This document shows, piece by piece, positions 35,792 through 43,962 of a DNA stretch of 64,000 nucleotides. The notes below the pieces were generated by a model. That model saw only the letters and a list, made by a program, of their open reading frames with translations. It did no database searches and was not told where the DNA came from. Within the stretch, counting starts at the first letter, position 1. The number at the start of each line of letters is the position of its first letter. Source of the DNA: Casimicrobium huifangae (GTDB lineage: Bacteria > Pseudomonadota > Gammaproteobacteria > Burkholderiales > Casimicrobiaceae); NCBI RefSeq assembly GCF_009746125.1, contig NZ_CP041352.1:2092436-2156435 (forward strand), in the 5' to 3' direction. The position numbers and the translations under genes were made by a program.

Positions 35792-36682
35792 TCAAGCCGG
35801 CGCAGCTTGCCGACGCGGCACGATCTCGTTGGCGACCAGCGCCGCCAGCACGATGGCACCACCGATCAGGGTGGATGCGCCGGGCGTCTCGCCAGCGCCG
35901 AGCCACGACCATAGCGGCCCCATCAACACTTCGAGCAGTCCGAGCAGAGCGACCTCCGGTGCCGTCAGGTGGGCGCTGGCGCGCACCATCATCACGCAGG
36001 GAATGCCGAGCTGGAAGACACCGAGTATTGCGAGCAGCAGCACGTCTTTCGTTGAGGCGACAAACGGCAGCGACAGCGGCAGCGTGATGGCGCAGGAGAG
36101 CAGCGCGCCGAGCAGCACTGCCGGTGCCAGATCGACATGGGCGCCGGTGCGCTTCAGCGTGACGATATTGATGGCGGACGCAACCGGCACACCAAACGCC
36201 ACCGCCATGCCGAACAGAGCCGCGCCGCTGGCCTGCGCCTGACTGGCGAACATGATGACCATGCCGGCGAAGGCGGCGGCGATCGCCAGCCAGGTGCGCG
36301 TGGCAATCGGCGTCTTCAATACTGCCCAGGCAAGGATGGTGGCGAACAGCGGCGATAACGCATTGACGATCAGCGTGTTGGCCGTCGAAGTCAGCGTCAG
36401 CGCGATCATGAAGCAGGTGAACATCACGGCCCAGCACAGGCCCGAGATCAGGCCAGGCCGCCCGCTGGCGCGCACGTAGGCTGCTGCACCCGTCGCGCCG
36501 CGCGTGTACACGAACCACACGATCAGCGTGATGGCGCAGAACAGGCTGCGCCAGAAGGTCACCTCAAAGCTCTTCGCACTATCGAGATGGCGTGTGAAGA
36601 CGCCAGCGATGCTCCACATGAAGGTGGCGAGCACCATGGTGAGGATTGCGCGGCGATGCTGTTGTGGCGTACTGCTGGTCAT
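35792..36682 (-). CDS. EamA/DMT-family transporter
   Basis: 296 residues, ten hydrophobic helices in two repeated EamA halves (about 13-140 and 155-285). Recognisable parts are LATFMWSIAGVFTRHLD, FWRSLFCAITL, TANTLIVNALSPLFATILAW and APEVALLGLLEVLMGPLWSWL. Carriers of this type export amino acids, purines or other metabolites; the substrate is unassigned. It follows an MFS gene on the same strand with a 46-base gap. Confidence 0.9.
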   Translation of the reverse strand: MTSSTPQQHRRAILTMVLATFMWSIAGVFTRHLDSAKSFEVTFWRSLFCAITLIVWFVYTRGATGAAAYVRASGRPGLISGLCWAVMFTCFMIALTLTSTANTLIVNALSPLFATILAWAVLKTPIATRTWLAIAAAFAGMVIMFASQAQASGAALFGMAVAFGVPVASAINIVTLKRTGAHVDLAPAVLLGALLSCAITLPLSLPFVASTKDVLLLAILGVFQLGIPCVMMVRASAHLTAPEVALLGLLEVLMGPLWSWLGAGETPGASTLIGGAIVLAALVANEIVPRRQAAPA

Positions 36683-36728
36683 GGTTGAAATTCAGGACGA
36701 AACGATAGGGTAGTTTTGTAGGTCTTGC

Positions 36729-37934
36729 TTACGAGGCGTTGTGCCCCTCGTTGCGCACTTCCGGCACACCGAGACAACAGATTGCGGCGACCGTCATCAG
36801 CGCCGCCGCTGCCATCAATGTGCCCAGGACGCCGAAGCGCTCGATAAGCCCGCCACCAGCCCAGAAGCCAATACCGAGGCCGATCATGAACAGCGTCATG
36901 CTCCAGGTGAAGGCTTCGGTTGAATATTCGCTGGGCGCCAGCTTGCCGAGCTGCAAGGAGAGCGCGGTGATCATCGGGCCAAAGGCAAGACCGGTCAGTG
37001 CGCAGGCGAGCAAAAAACTCCAAGTCTCGCTACACACCGCCATCAGCGCCGACCCAACTGCGAGCCAAAGCCCGGTTGCCATGATCTGGCGGTTTAACGG
37101 CCACGAAAAATGCCGCGAGCCATAGGCGAAGCCCATGATCGCCGACGGAATGCTCATCGCCGCGTAGAACCAGCCAACGCGCGCCGGAAAGCCGCTGGCG
37201 TTGGCGAACGCGGGCAGTGCAATCTCGTTGAGGCCAATGCCGATGGCGAAGCAGAACGACAGCACGAGCGCGCGGCGCACCCCGAAGGACTTCAGCGGGC
37301 CGAGCCAGTGCCGCTCGACACCACGCTCAACCTCGCCCCAGCGCGCGATCGCGCCCGAACGCGAGAAATGCCAGGTGCCGACCGCCGTCATCACTGCTGA
37401 CGCTGCCACCGCGAATGCGGGCGAGCCGGCCAGCATGGTCAGGCTCACCAGCAGCGGCCCGAGGATGAAGCAGGTCTCCATGATCACCGACTCCACCGCA
37501 AACGCGCTCTGCTTCTGCGCGTCAGGCATGCCCGATTTGCGATACATCGCGCGGATCGTCATCGAGATCGGCGGGAACACAACACCCGCAAAGAACGCCG
37601 CCGCCAGCACCAGCGGCAGCGGTGCCTGCTGCGTCACCGCGAACACTAGCAATAGCAGCGCGATCGCGTGCAGCAAACCCAGCGGCAGCATCACGGCGCG
37701 CGGGCTGTTCTGGTCAACGTAGCGGCCAATGATCGGTGCCTGGATCGCCAGCGCGCACATGTAGGCCGCGCTGACCATGCCGGCGCGGGTAAACGACGCC
37801 GTCTGCGACTGCACCAGCAGCGTCAGCCCAAGCGCGTTCATGCCAAATGGCAATCGCGGCAGGATGGAGGAGAGAACAATGCGCCGCAGCTCACGGTCAG
37901 CGAACAGCGTGCGGTAGGGGGTGAGATTGAGCAA
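36729..37934 (-). CDS. Major facilitator superfamily transporter
   Basis: 401 residues, 12 helices. The N-terminus YRTLFADRELRRIVLSSILPRLPFGMNALGLTLLV is typical of YfcJ/YbjJ-like MFS proteins. The loop IIGRYVDQNSPRAVML replaces the canonical GxLxDRxGRR. The start at 37934 is TTG without a good ribosome site; no ATG is near the expected N-terminus. The substrate is unknown. Confidence 0.87.
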   Translation of the reverse strand: MLNLTPYRTLFADRELRRIVLSSILPRLPFGMNALGLTLLVQSQTASFTRAGMVSAAYMCALAIQAPIIGRYVDQNSPRAVMLPLGLLHAIALLLLVFAVTQQAPLPLVLAAAFFAGVVFPPISMTIRAMYRKSGMPDAQKQSAFAVESVIMETCFILGPLLVSLTMLAGSPAFAVAASAVMTAVGTWHFSRSGAIARWGEVERGVERHWLGPLKSFGVRRALVLSFCFAIGIGLNEIALPAFANASGFPARVGWFYAAMSIPSAIMGFAYGSRHFSWPLNRQIMATGLWLAVGSALMAVCSETWSFLLACALTGLAFGPMITALSLQLGKLAPSEYSTEAFTWSMTLFMIGLGIGFWAGGGLIERFGVLGTLMAAAALMTVAAICCLGVPEVRNEGHNAS

Positions 37935-38157
37935 GAGAGGGGACTACGGGTAAAGCGTGGGCTGGTGACGATGCACCAGCTTTTTGTTGGAAGCCTTTTT
38001 GGCTGGGGGCTCAAGGCGAAAATAGCCTGAAGTCGAGAAATCGAAAAAAACAGCTTGAAGCCCCATTTATGTGTGGCTTCCAGTGAAAAGTTGATAGGGT
38101 GTTGTCGGCGCCTGAGATTGTCAGACGACTCACTTTGGAGTGAGAGCGTACCTGAAG

Positions 38158-39849
38158 CTAACTGCTGGAGCTCTGAAGTTCTCGCAGCGCCCATGGAACA
38201 AAGACATCGAGCGCATCGAAGATTGGTCCGGCCCAATCCGCGCTGAGCCAATCGATAGCCGCTCCGTGTGGGTGAGCATTGCCTTGGCGGACCCCGTCTA
38301 CAGCGAGTGCGAACGCAAGAATCAGCTCACTTCTGGTTGCGGCCGATTTAATACTTTCGGAGATTTTCTGCAATTCCATTTCAGTATTGACTCGCTCGCC
38401 CTTGCACCAACGGTCCCAGTCCTCGCCCTTTCCACCCAGATTGCATGCGACTTCGCGCATCACCTGCTGCTTACTTCTTTCTTTCGCTTTGCTGGACTTG
38501 CTCGCACCGATGGCGTCGCGTTTCCGCAAAGCGTCTTCGAGCATGTTGAAGGCGACGATTGCGATCACTCGATACCAGGAAGCACGGCTGCGAGGCCTGA
38601 ATGGGTCCGCTCCCTGTCGATGAGTGCTTTCCTCAAGCAGGCGCCAGAGCGCGTCGAGATACTGCTCAAAAAGCGGGGAATAATCACACAAACTCAGCAA
38701 CTCTATCGGACTGGGTGTGTATGCTGGCCCCAGGCTTTTGGGACTATCCCCAAAGTAGCGGCTCGAAATCTCTGCGATGAACTTGGACACGTCGCGGCAA
38801 GCAAGCCAAAGCGGGTATCCCAGCACATTTTCGAGTGGTGCCCACTCAAGCTGGCCCATGAACGTGTAGCGCAAACTTGCCAGATAGTCGACAGGCTGCT
38901 TGCCATTCAGCAAGCAAAGCCAGTCAACGGCTGCCTGAATCTGCTTTTGCAGCGCACGCCACAGCGGGAGCATGGCCTCAGACTTGTCGTACTTCCGCCA
39001 CAGCCACTCTTGCGCCAGCGTAAGAAAGTCATGCTTGAGCGCATGTTCGATGTCGAGTGACGCAATTCCCAACCATCTAACAAGGTCGAGTGCGCCGCGT
39101 CCCCTTTGCTCGCGAAGGTGGCGCCCCACGCTTAGCTTTGAGGACTGTTCCGCGTTGTTTTGCGAAGCTGCAAAGTGATAGGAGTAGTTGTCAAAGGTCT
39201 CGTCAAACGCAATGAAGTGCGCCAGCCAGGTGAACGACTTCGCACGAGAATCCCAGCCTCGGGCAATGGCGGGCCGATCAAAGCGCTCAGCCGGTGTCTC
39301 TTGCGCATAGCGGACGAGATTCGCGTGCGCACCCGGTCGCCAGAAGTGCGGATGTTCCCCTTGCATCCAGTGAACAACGTCGGCGAATCGAAATAACTGC
39401 CATTCGTAGAAGTAGTCGAACGAAGGAGCGAACTCGGCGCCTTGGCTATCGCACAAGACGTTCCAGCTTTCGCGGTTGATGTTGGGGGTCGAGTGCGCGA
39501 GGAAGTCAACTCCACTGTGGCCTTTTCGGAAATAGGGATGGACGAACCACTCTTCTGAAGCAATTTCTTCGGCTTTAATCCACCATTGAACGTCGAAAAA
39601 ATCAGCCCAGTGTGGCGCGGCGTCGGCTAAATCGCGCGGATGCCAAGGGTAGTTCTTCCAATTGTGAAACCACGCTTCTGGCACTGGGACATGGAAGGCA
39701 GGTCGCAGCCAGTCATATTCGGCAAGTAGCGGATACCGCTGAAAATGCTCGTGCAGATTGAAGTGCTTCAACCTGTCTGTGAGCCCACCTGAAAATCCCG
39801 CGCCTGGGTGCTGGTATCGAATTAGCAATGTTCTCGATGAATCAAGCAT
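38158..39849 (-). CDS. Orphan 563-residue protein with C-terminal HEPN-like RxxxxH motif
   Basis: I recognise no named family. The protein is soluble, very rich in Trp, His and Phe in the first 230 residues (WFHNWKNYPWHP, WIKAEEIASEEWFVHPYF) and mainly helical afterwards. Near the end, LAVDGVRQGNAHPHG places Arg521 and His526 in the R-x4-H spacing of HEPN ribonuclease domains, preceded and followed by predicted helices as in HEPN folds. GC content is lower than neighbours. The next genes are a Phd/PIN pair and a REP pair, which suggests an accessory or defence locus. The HEPN assignment is inference. ATG 39849 starts the frame. Confidence 0.7.
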   Translation of the reverse strand: MLDSSRTLLIRYQHPGAGFSGGLTDRLKHFNLHEHFQRYPLLAEYDWLRPAFHVPVPEAWFHNWKNYPWHPRDLADAAPHWADFFDVQWWIKAEEIASEEWFVHPYFRKGHSGVDFLAHSTPNINRESWNVLCDSQGAEFAPSFDYFYEWQLFRFADVVHWMQGEHPHFWRPGAHANLVRYAQETPAERFDRPAIARGWDSRAKSFTWLAHFIAFDETFDNYSYHFAASQNNAEQSSKLSVGRHLREQRGRGALDLVRWLGIASLDIEHALKHDFLTLAQEWLWRKYDKSEAMLPLWRALQKQIQAAVDWLCLLNGKQPVDYLASLRYTFMGQLEWAPLENVLGYPLWLACRDVSKFIAEISSRYFGDSPKSLGPAYTPSPIELLSLCDYSPLFEQYLDALWRLLEESTHRQGADPFRPRSRASWYRVIAIVAFNMLEDALRKRDAIGASKSSKAKERSKQQVMREVACNLGGKGEDWDRWCKGERVNTEMELQKISESIKSAATRSELILAFALAVDGVRQGNAHPHGAAIDWLSADWAGPIFDALDVFVPWALRELQSSSS

Positions 39850-40262
39850 TTAGCCAATTTTCTAGGGATTGACGATTTCCAGCACCAGACTGCCTCAACA
39901 TCTGAGTCGCGGGCGCTCATGAGGAACCACCGTGTCAATGGGGTTGTGATCACGAGCTCATCGATAGCGATAGTAGTGTCACGCAGTTGATAAGTTTGCC
40001 TAGCCCGTAGGACCGCTTGAGTGGGATTCGGGCGCTAGTCGTGTTGGCGGGCAACCAGCTTTTGGCTAGAAGTGTCGTTCGGATTGGGTTGACACTGGAA
40101 TTCCGCCGTCTGTCGACTTTCACTAAAACGTGCCTTGAGCCCACCTTGTATAAAGGTTTCGCAGCGGAGCTATATGTGCTCGTTGCGGGCTTGCCGCTGC
40201 GGCCAAATATTTAGCTAAAATTAGCTAAGCAAGCTTCTATTTGAAACTCAATCGCCCAACCC
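39850..40262. other. Intergenic region between divergent orphan gene and toxin-antitoxin pair
   Basis: 413 bases, visibly poorer in GC than the surroundings. Apart from the promoter and twin palindromes next to the antitoxin (40191-40228) I see no gene, tRNA or strong hairpin. It must contain the promoter of the leftward 563-residue gene, but no convincing -35/-10 pair was found. Short frames in it have no protein-like composition. Confidence 0.6.
40191..40228 (+). promoter_or_regulatory. Promoter with twin TTAGCTAA palindromes (probable antitoxin operator)
   Basis: The self-complementary octamer TTAGCTAA occurs twice, at 40211-40218 and 40221-40228, separated by AA. A -10-like TAAAAT (40216-40221) falls between them, and TTGCCG (40191-40196) could be the -35 with 19-base spacing. 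Paired palindromes over the -10, 35 bases before the antitoxin ATG, are the arrangement expected for autoregulation by a Phd/YefM dimer or its toxin complex. Inferred from position and symmetry only. Confidence 0.6.
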
Positions 40263-40589
40263 ATGCAAATCAACGTTCACGATGCCAAGACAAAACTCTC
40301 AGCTTTGCTTGCGGCCGTTGAAGGTGGCGAGGAGGTGGTGATTGCGCGTGCGGGCAAGCCTGTGGCGCGCATCGTGCCTTACGTCAAGGCGCCGGGCGGC
40401 ATGTTGCTTGGGCTTGCCCGCAGCGATGCGCTGAACATCCCGGATGCGGCCGCGCTCGCTGACATGGATCGCGAGATTGAGGCGATGGTCTACGACGGCG
40501 GTGCTTTGTTGCCACCGCTTGCAGTACATGAGCCGCCGCCCGGCGCGTACCAAGGCAAGGCCGCAGGCAAGTCGCCGAAGTCGAAGTGA
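40263..40589 (+). CDS. Phd/YefM-family antitoxin
   Basis: 108 residues. The N-terminal domain MQINVHDAKTKLSALLAAVEGGEEVVIARAGKPVARIVP is the DNA-binding Phd fold. The C-terminal half, with acidic ADMDREIEAM and a Pro-rich/basic tail, would wrap the toxin. It is 10 bases upstream of a PIN-domain toxin gene. The C-terminal extension (about residues 85-108) is longer than in many antitoxins. Confidence 0.9.
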   Translation: MQINVHDAKTKLSALLAAVEGGEEVVIARAGKPVARIVPYVKAPGGMLLGLARSDALNIPDAAALADMDREIEAMVYDGGALLPPLAVHEPPPGAYQGKAAGKSPKSK

Positions 40590-40599
40590 ATGACCGGTG

Positions 40600-41004
40600 A
40601 TGAGCGGCACACGTTACCTGCTGGACACGCACATTCTGGTGTGGGCGATGTCGGCGCCGGAACGCCTTTCTGTGGCAGCGCGGGACATTCTGACTGGAAC
40701 TGAGAACCAATTGGCCTACAGCACGCTGGCGTTCTACGAAGCCGGCATCAAGCAGAGCATTTATCCAGAGGTGCGACTATTTGACTTCGCAACGATTGAA
40801 GCCGATTGCGAACGTGCCGGCCTCGCTCGGGTTGACCTGCGCGCCTCGCATGCGGCTGCGCTAGCCGGTCTGCCGATGCATCATCGGGATCCGTTCGATC
40901 GCATGCTGGTGGCGCAGGCCAAAGTTGAAGGCATGCGTCTGCTGACGGCAGATCGGGCGCTGGCGGCGTATGGCGCCGACGTGGAATTTGTGGGCGTTGC
41001 CTGA
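40600..41004 (+). CDS. PIN-domain toxin (VapC-like ribonuclease)
   Basis: 134 residues with the four PIN acidic positions: Asp in YLLDTHILVW, Glu in STLAFYEAGIK, Asp in HHRDPFDRMLVAQA and Asp in LLTADRAL. Such toxins cleave RNA (often initiator tRNA or rRNA) when the antitoxin is degraded. ATG 40600 is chosen; GTG 40597 is one codon earlier. With the gene before it, it forms a type II toxin-antitoxin module. Confidence 0.9.
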   Translation: MSGTRYLLDTHILVWAMSAPERLSVAARDILTGTENQLAYSTLAFYEAGIKQSIYPEVRLFDFATIEADCERAGLARVDLRASHAAALAGLPMHHRDPFDRMLVAQAKVEGMRLLTADRALAAYGADVEFVGVA

Positions 41005-41020
41005 CGAGTCACATCAACTG

Positions 41021-41092
41021 TGCAGGAGCCGCTCCGGCGCGATCCAGTGCCGCACTTTGTTAGCGGCTGGTCGCGGCAGAGCCGCTCCTACA
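41021..41092. repeat. Inverted pair of REP-like sequences
   Basis: The left copy starts TGCAGGAGCCGCTCCGGC. The right copy (41068-41092) read on the other strand starts TGTAGGAGCGGCTCTGCC. The TGTAGGAGCGGCT opening is that of REP elements well known from Pseudomonas and related genomes, here arranged head to head as in BIMEs. It lies between the toxin gene and the convergent aldo/keto reductase. No RAYT transposase gene is in the window. Confidence 0.75.
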
Positions 41093-41121
41093 TGCGTTGC
41101 GCGACCAATGATGTGCTGTCG

Positions 41122-42084
41122 TTAACCCGCCGTCGCTGCTTCAACAGCCTTCACGACCTCAGCGGTTAGCTTCGGCACTACGTCCAGCGCCTTCATGTTT
41201 TCGTGCACCTGGCTGACCCGTGAGGCGCCGGTGATGACGGTGGATACGTTCGGGTTTTTCAGGCACCAGGCCAGCGCGAGTTGCGAGATGGTGCAGCCTA
41301 GATCGCTGGCGATCGGGCGCAGCTTTTCGACAGCGGCGACTTTGGCCGGATCGGTCACCCGTTCGGCGATCCATTCGTAGCCTTTGACCGCAGCGCGGCT
41401 GTCGGCCGGGATGCCGTCCTTGTACTTGCCGGTCAGCAGGCCTGACGCGAGCGGGCTCCAGATCGTAGTCCCCAGGCCGATGTCGGCATACAGGCGCGCG
41501 TACTCTCGCTCGACGCGCTCACGGGCGAACAGGTTGTACTGCGGCTGCTCCATCACCGGCTTGTGCAGATGGTGGCGCTCGGCAATCTCATACGCGGCGC
41601 GGATTTCGTCAGCCGACCATTCACTGGTGCCCCAGTAGATCGCCTTGCCCTGAGTGATCATGTCGCTCATCGCGTAGACCGTTTCCTCGATCGGCGTATG
41701 CGGATCAGGACGGTGGCAGAACACGAGGTCGACGTAGTCGAGCTGCAGGCGCTTCAACGAGCCGTCAATCGCCTGCATCAGGTATTTGCGGTTGAGCGTG
41801 TTCTTCTCGTTGGGGCCGTCATTGATGCCCCAGAAGAACTTGGTCGAAATGACCATCTGCGCGCGGCGCCAGCCCAACTGCTTGAGCGCTTCGCCCATGA
41901 TGGTCTCCGACATCCCCTTGGCGTAAACCTCGGCGTTGTCGAAGAAATTGACTCCGGCATCCCACGCAGCCGCCATGCAATCGACGGCGGACTTGGTGTC
42001 CACCTGATTGCCGTAGGTCACCCACGAGCCGAAGGAGAGTTCAGAAACTTTGAGGCCGGAGCGGCCGAGACGACGATATTGCAT
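41122..42084 (-). CDS. Aldo/keto reductase (Kv-beta/YghZ-like)
   Basis: A 320-residue NADPH-dependent oxidoreductase. Catalytic Asp and Tyr are in [11 protein letters not shown], Lys in ISTKFFWG, His in [11 protein letters not shown]. The cofactor end is [15 protein letters not shown]. The family pattern [21 protein letters not shown] is complete. It lies downstream of the Do protease gene on the same strand, but the intervening 397 bases are filled by an inverted-repeat element. The 5' leader right up to 8 bases before the ATG is that element's hairpin array, and no Shine-Dalgarno is visible. Confidence 0.92.
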   Translation of the reverse strand: MQYRRLGRSGLKVSELSFGSWVTYGNQVDTKSAVDCMAAAWDAGVNFFDNAEVYAKGMSETIMGEALKQLGWRRAQMVISTKFFWGINDGPNEKNTLNRKYLMQAIDGSLKRLQLDYVDLVFCHRPDPHTPIEETVYAMSDMITQGKAIYWGTSEWSADEIRAAYEIAERHHLHKPVMEQPQYNLFARERVEREYARLYADIGLGTTIWSPLASGLLTGKYKDGIPADSRAAVKGYEWIAERVTDPAKVAAVEKLRPIASDLGCTISQLALAWCLKNPNVSTVITGASRVSQVHENMKALDVVPKLTAEVVKAVEAATAG

Positions 42085-42092
42085 GGTTAGTT

Positions 42093-42171
42093 CAGGACGA
42101 CGGCGCTATGCGCCTAAGACGACGGCCTGCTGCGCGGCCTAAGACGACGCCCCGATGGGGCTAGGACGCGA
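42093..42171 (+). repeat. Left arm: array of three hairpins
   Basis: Hairpins GGCGC-TAT-GCGCC (42102-42114), GGCC-8-GGCC (42124-42139) and GCCCC-GAT-GGGGC (42149-42161), each preceded by AGGACGAC or AAGACGAC, ending TAGGACGCGA. The linkers repeat with a period of 22-25 bases. Confidence 0.85.
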
Positions 42172-42299
42172 GCAGGGGGGAAGAATTCTTGTTCTAGCAG
42201 GGAGATTAACAAACGAGAGCAAAATTGAGCGGTGTGCGAGGCGCTGCTTGCGGCCTATGGGGACCGATTGATTCAGCACGAATTATTTCTTTTCTCCGT

Positions 42300-42330
42300 G
42301 TTCATGGTTCGACAGGCTCACCACGAACGG
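42300..42330 (-). repeat. REP-like sequence nested in the element
   Basis: Read on the minus strand it begins CCGTTCGTGGTGAGCCTGTC and continues GAACCATGAA. I know this type of palindromic unit (CCGTTCGTG.TGAGC.TGTCGAA) as a repeat found many times in proteobacterial genomes. A single copy is seen in this window, in the middle of the inverted-repeat element. Confidence 0.65.
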
Positions 42331-42399
42331 AAAAGTGATTCTCAATTCATGGTGGGTCATTACTGCACCGATTGACAGAAGAAAGTTCATCGCAACCAT

Positions 42400-42478
42400 C
42401 GCGTCCTAGCGCCGAATGGCGCGTCGTCCTAGGCCGCGAAGCAGGCCGTCGTCTTAGGCGCAACGCGCCGTCGTCCTG
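42400..42478 (-). repeat. Right arm: inverted copy of the hairpin array
   Basis: The hairpins are GCGCC-GAAT-GGCGC (42409-42422), GGCC-8-GGCC (42432-42447) and GGCGC-AAC-GCGCC (42457-42469), joined by GTCGTC(C/T)TA. Relative to the left arm, differences fall in loops, in one linker base, and in one stem pair that has changed on both sides (C-G to G-C), so pairing is kept. Confidence 0.85.
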
Positions 42479-42481
42479 TCG

Positions 42482-43897
42482 TTAGGCGCCTTGCGACGCG
42501 CCCTTGCGCGCCCGCAGGTCGATGCGATTATCACCGCGCAACAGGTTGAACACGACAAAGCGGTTCGACTCGCGAATCGCGCGGCGTACCTCCTGCGGCG
42601 AGCTGACGTAGTTGCCGTTGATGCCGAGCAGGATGTCGTTCTCGCGCAGGCCGATCTGATAGGCCTCGCTGCTTTCATCCACGTCGAGCACGTAGACGCC
42701 GCGCCGGTTCAGCTCCTTCGGGATGCTGGCCAGCTCGGTGCCAGGCAGCTCGTTGACTTTTTCCGGCTTCAGCCCTTGGGCACGGGCCGGGGTCTCGATG
42801 GTGATGCGCACGTGGCGCTGGCTGCCGTTGCGCATCACGGTGAGATCAAGTGCCTGTCCAATTGGCGTCAGGCCCTGCTGGTTGCGCAGGTCGTAGCCGG
42901 TACGTACCGGCCGGCCGTTGGCATTGAGTACGACGTCACCTTTCCTCAGCCCCGCCTTGTCGGCCGGGCTGCCGGAGATCACGGTGTTGATCACTGCGCC
43001 TTCAATGGCCGGAAGTTTTTGCTCCTTCGCGATGTCCTGGGTGACCTCGCCAACGGCCGCGATGCCAATTCCGCCGCGCTTGACTTCACCGAAGCGCGCA
43101 AGCTGGTCCATCACCCGCATCGCCATGTTGGTTGGCACTGCGAAGCCGATGCCGACGTTACCGCCAGTCGGGCCGATGATGGCCGTGTTGATGCCGATCA
43201 GCTCACCGCGCAAATTGATCAGCGCGCCACCCGAATTGCCAGGGTTGATCGAGGCATCGGTCTGGATGAAATCTTCATAGCCTTCAATATTGAGCCCGGC
43301 GCGGCCGAGCGCCGAAACGATGCCGGACGTGACGGTTTGCCCAACGCCAAATGGGTTGCCGATGGCCAGCACATAGTCCCCCACCTGCAGCGCATCCGAT
43401 TCGCCCACCTTGACCGCGGTGAGCCGCTCAGCCGGGATTTGCACCAGCGCGATGTCGGTGGCGGGGTCAGAGCCGATCAGTTTGGCCGTGAACTCGCGGC
43501 GGTCGCGCAGGGTGACGACGATTTTGGTGGCACCTTTCACCACATGGTGATTGGTCAACACGTAGCCCTTGGCCGCATCCACGATGACGCCGGAGCCAGA
43601 CGCCTGCGCCTCCCGCGGCCGTTCCGGCGCGCCGAAGAAGCGGCGGAAGAACGGGTCGTTGAACATCGGGTTGTCGCTCTCGGCGCTGCGCGTGAGCGTT
43701 GAGATGTTGACCACGCCGGCTGCCGTCTGATTGACTACCGGTGCGAGAGAAGGCATCGCACCGCTGAGGCCGGGCGCCGCCTGGCGGGGCATCGGCGCGG
43801 GCAAACCGGGTTGCGCCAGGCTTTGCCCGGTGAACAGGGCCAGCAGGCTGGTGGAGGTGGCGAGAAGGAGGGCGCGAACAGGTTTCATGGGGTGCAT
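42482..43897 (-). CDS. Do/DegQ-family periplasmic serine protease (MucD-like)
   Basis: 471 residues. Signal peptide (cleavage near SLAQ, residue 29), then a trypsin-like domain with triad His118 (TNHHVV), Asp148 (ATDIAL) and Ser222 (NPGNSGGAL), then two PDZ domains (about 280-365 and 385-465; GSPADKAGLRKGDVVLNANG, AYQIGLRENDILLGINGN). It handles misfolded envelope proteins. ATG 43897 or ATG 43888 could start it. No rseA/rseB or sigE gene is next to it here. Confidence 0.93.
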   Translation of the reverse strand: MHPMKPVRALLLATSTSLLALFTGQSLAQPGLPAPMPRQAAPGLSGAMPSLAPVVNQTAAGVVNISTLTRSAESDNPMFNDPFFRRFFGAPERPREAQASGSGVIVDAAKGYVLTNHHVVKGATKIVVTLRDRREFTAKLIGSDPATDIALVQIPAERLTAVKVGESDALQVGDYVLAIGNPFGVGQTVTSGIVSALGRAGLNIEGYEDFIQTDASINPGNSGGALINLRGELIGINTAIIGPTGGNVGIGFAVPTNMAMRVMDQLARFGEVKRGGIGIAAVGEVTQDIAKEQKLPAIEGAVINTVISGSPADKAGLRKGDVVLNANGRPVRTGYDLRNQQGLTPIGQALDLTVMRNGSQRHVRITIETPARAQGLKPEKVNELPGTELASIPKELNRRGVYVLDVDESSEAYQIGLRENDILLGINGNYVSSPQEVRRAIRESNRFVVFNLLRGDNRIDLRARKGASQGA

Positions 43898-43962
43898 GAT
43901 CCATTCGAAGGCAAAGTGTCACAAAGTTCCCGTGCCAGCGTGATGGCGCAGGTTTGGCGAGT

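Larger units (their letters stand above)
42086..42485. mobile_element. Inverted-repeat element with triple-hairpin ends (non-autonomous)
   Basis: Two arms of about 78 bases, 42093-42171 and 42400-42478, are inverted copies of each other. Each is a run of three short hairpins joined by a (T)A(A/G)GACGAC linker. The middle 229 bases are less GC-rich and without a gene. The pentamer GTTAG flanks the element on both sides (42086-42090 and 42481-42485), in each case two bases from the arm, and may be a target duplication; the right copy overlaps the stop codon of the Do protease gene. The element fills the space between that gene and the aldo/keto reductase start. Confidence 0.75.

Noticed and set aside
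38140-39060. A 306-codon frame on the plus strand over the 563-residue orphan gene
   Set aside because: It is the antisense shadow; composition and codon pattern favour the minus-strand frame, which has a clean start and stop.
42093-42478. CRISPR-like array because of the regular 22-25 base period
   Set aside because: The units are self-complementary hairpins with a short linker, only three per side, in two inverted groups; there are no spacers and no cas genes.
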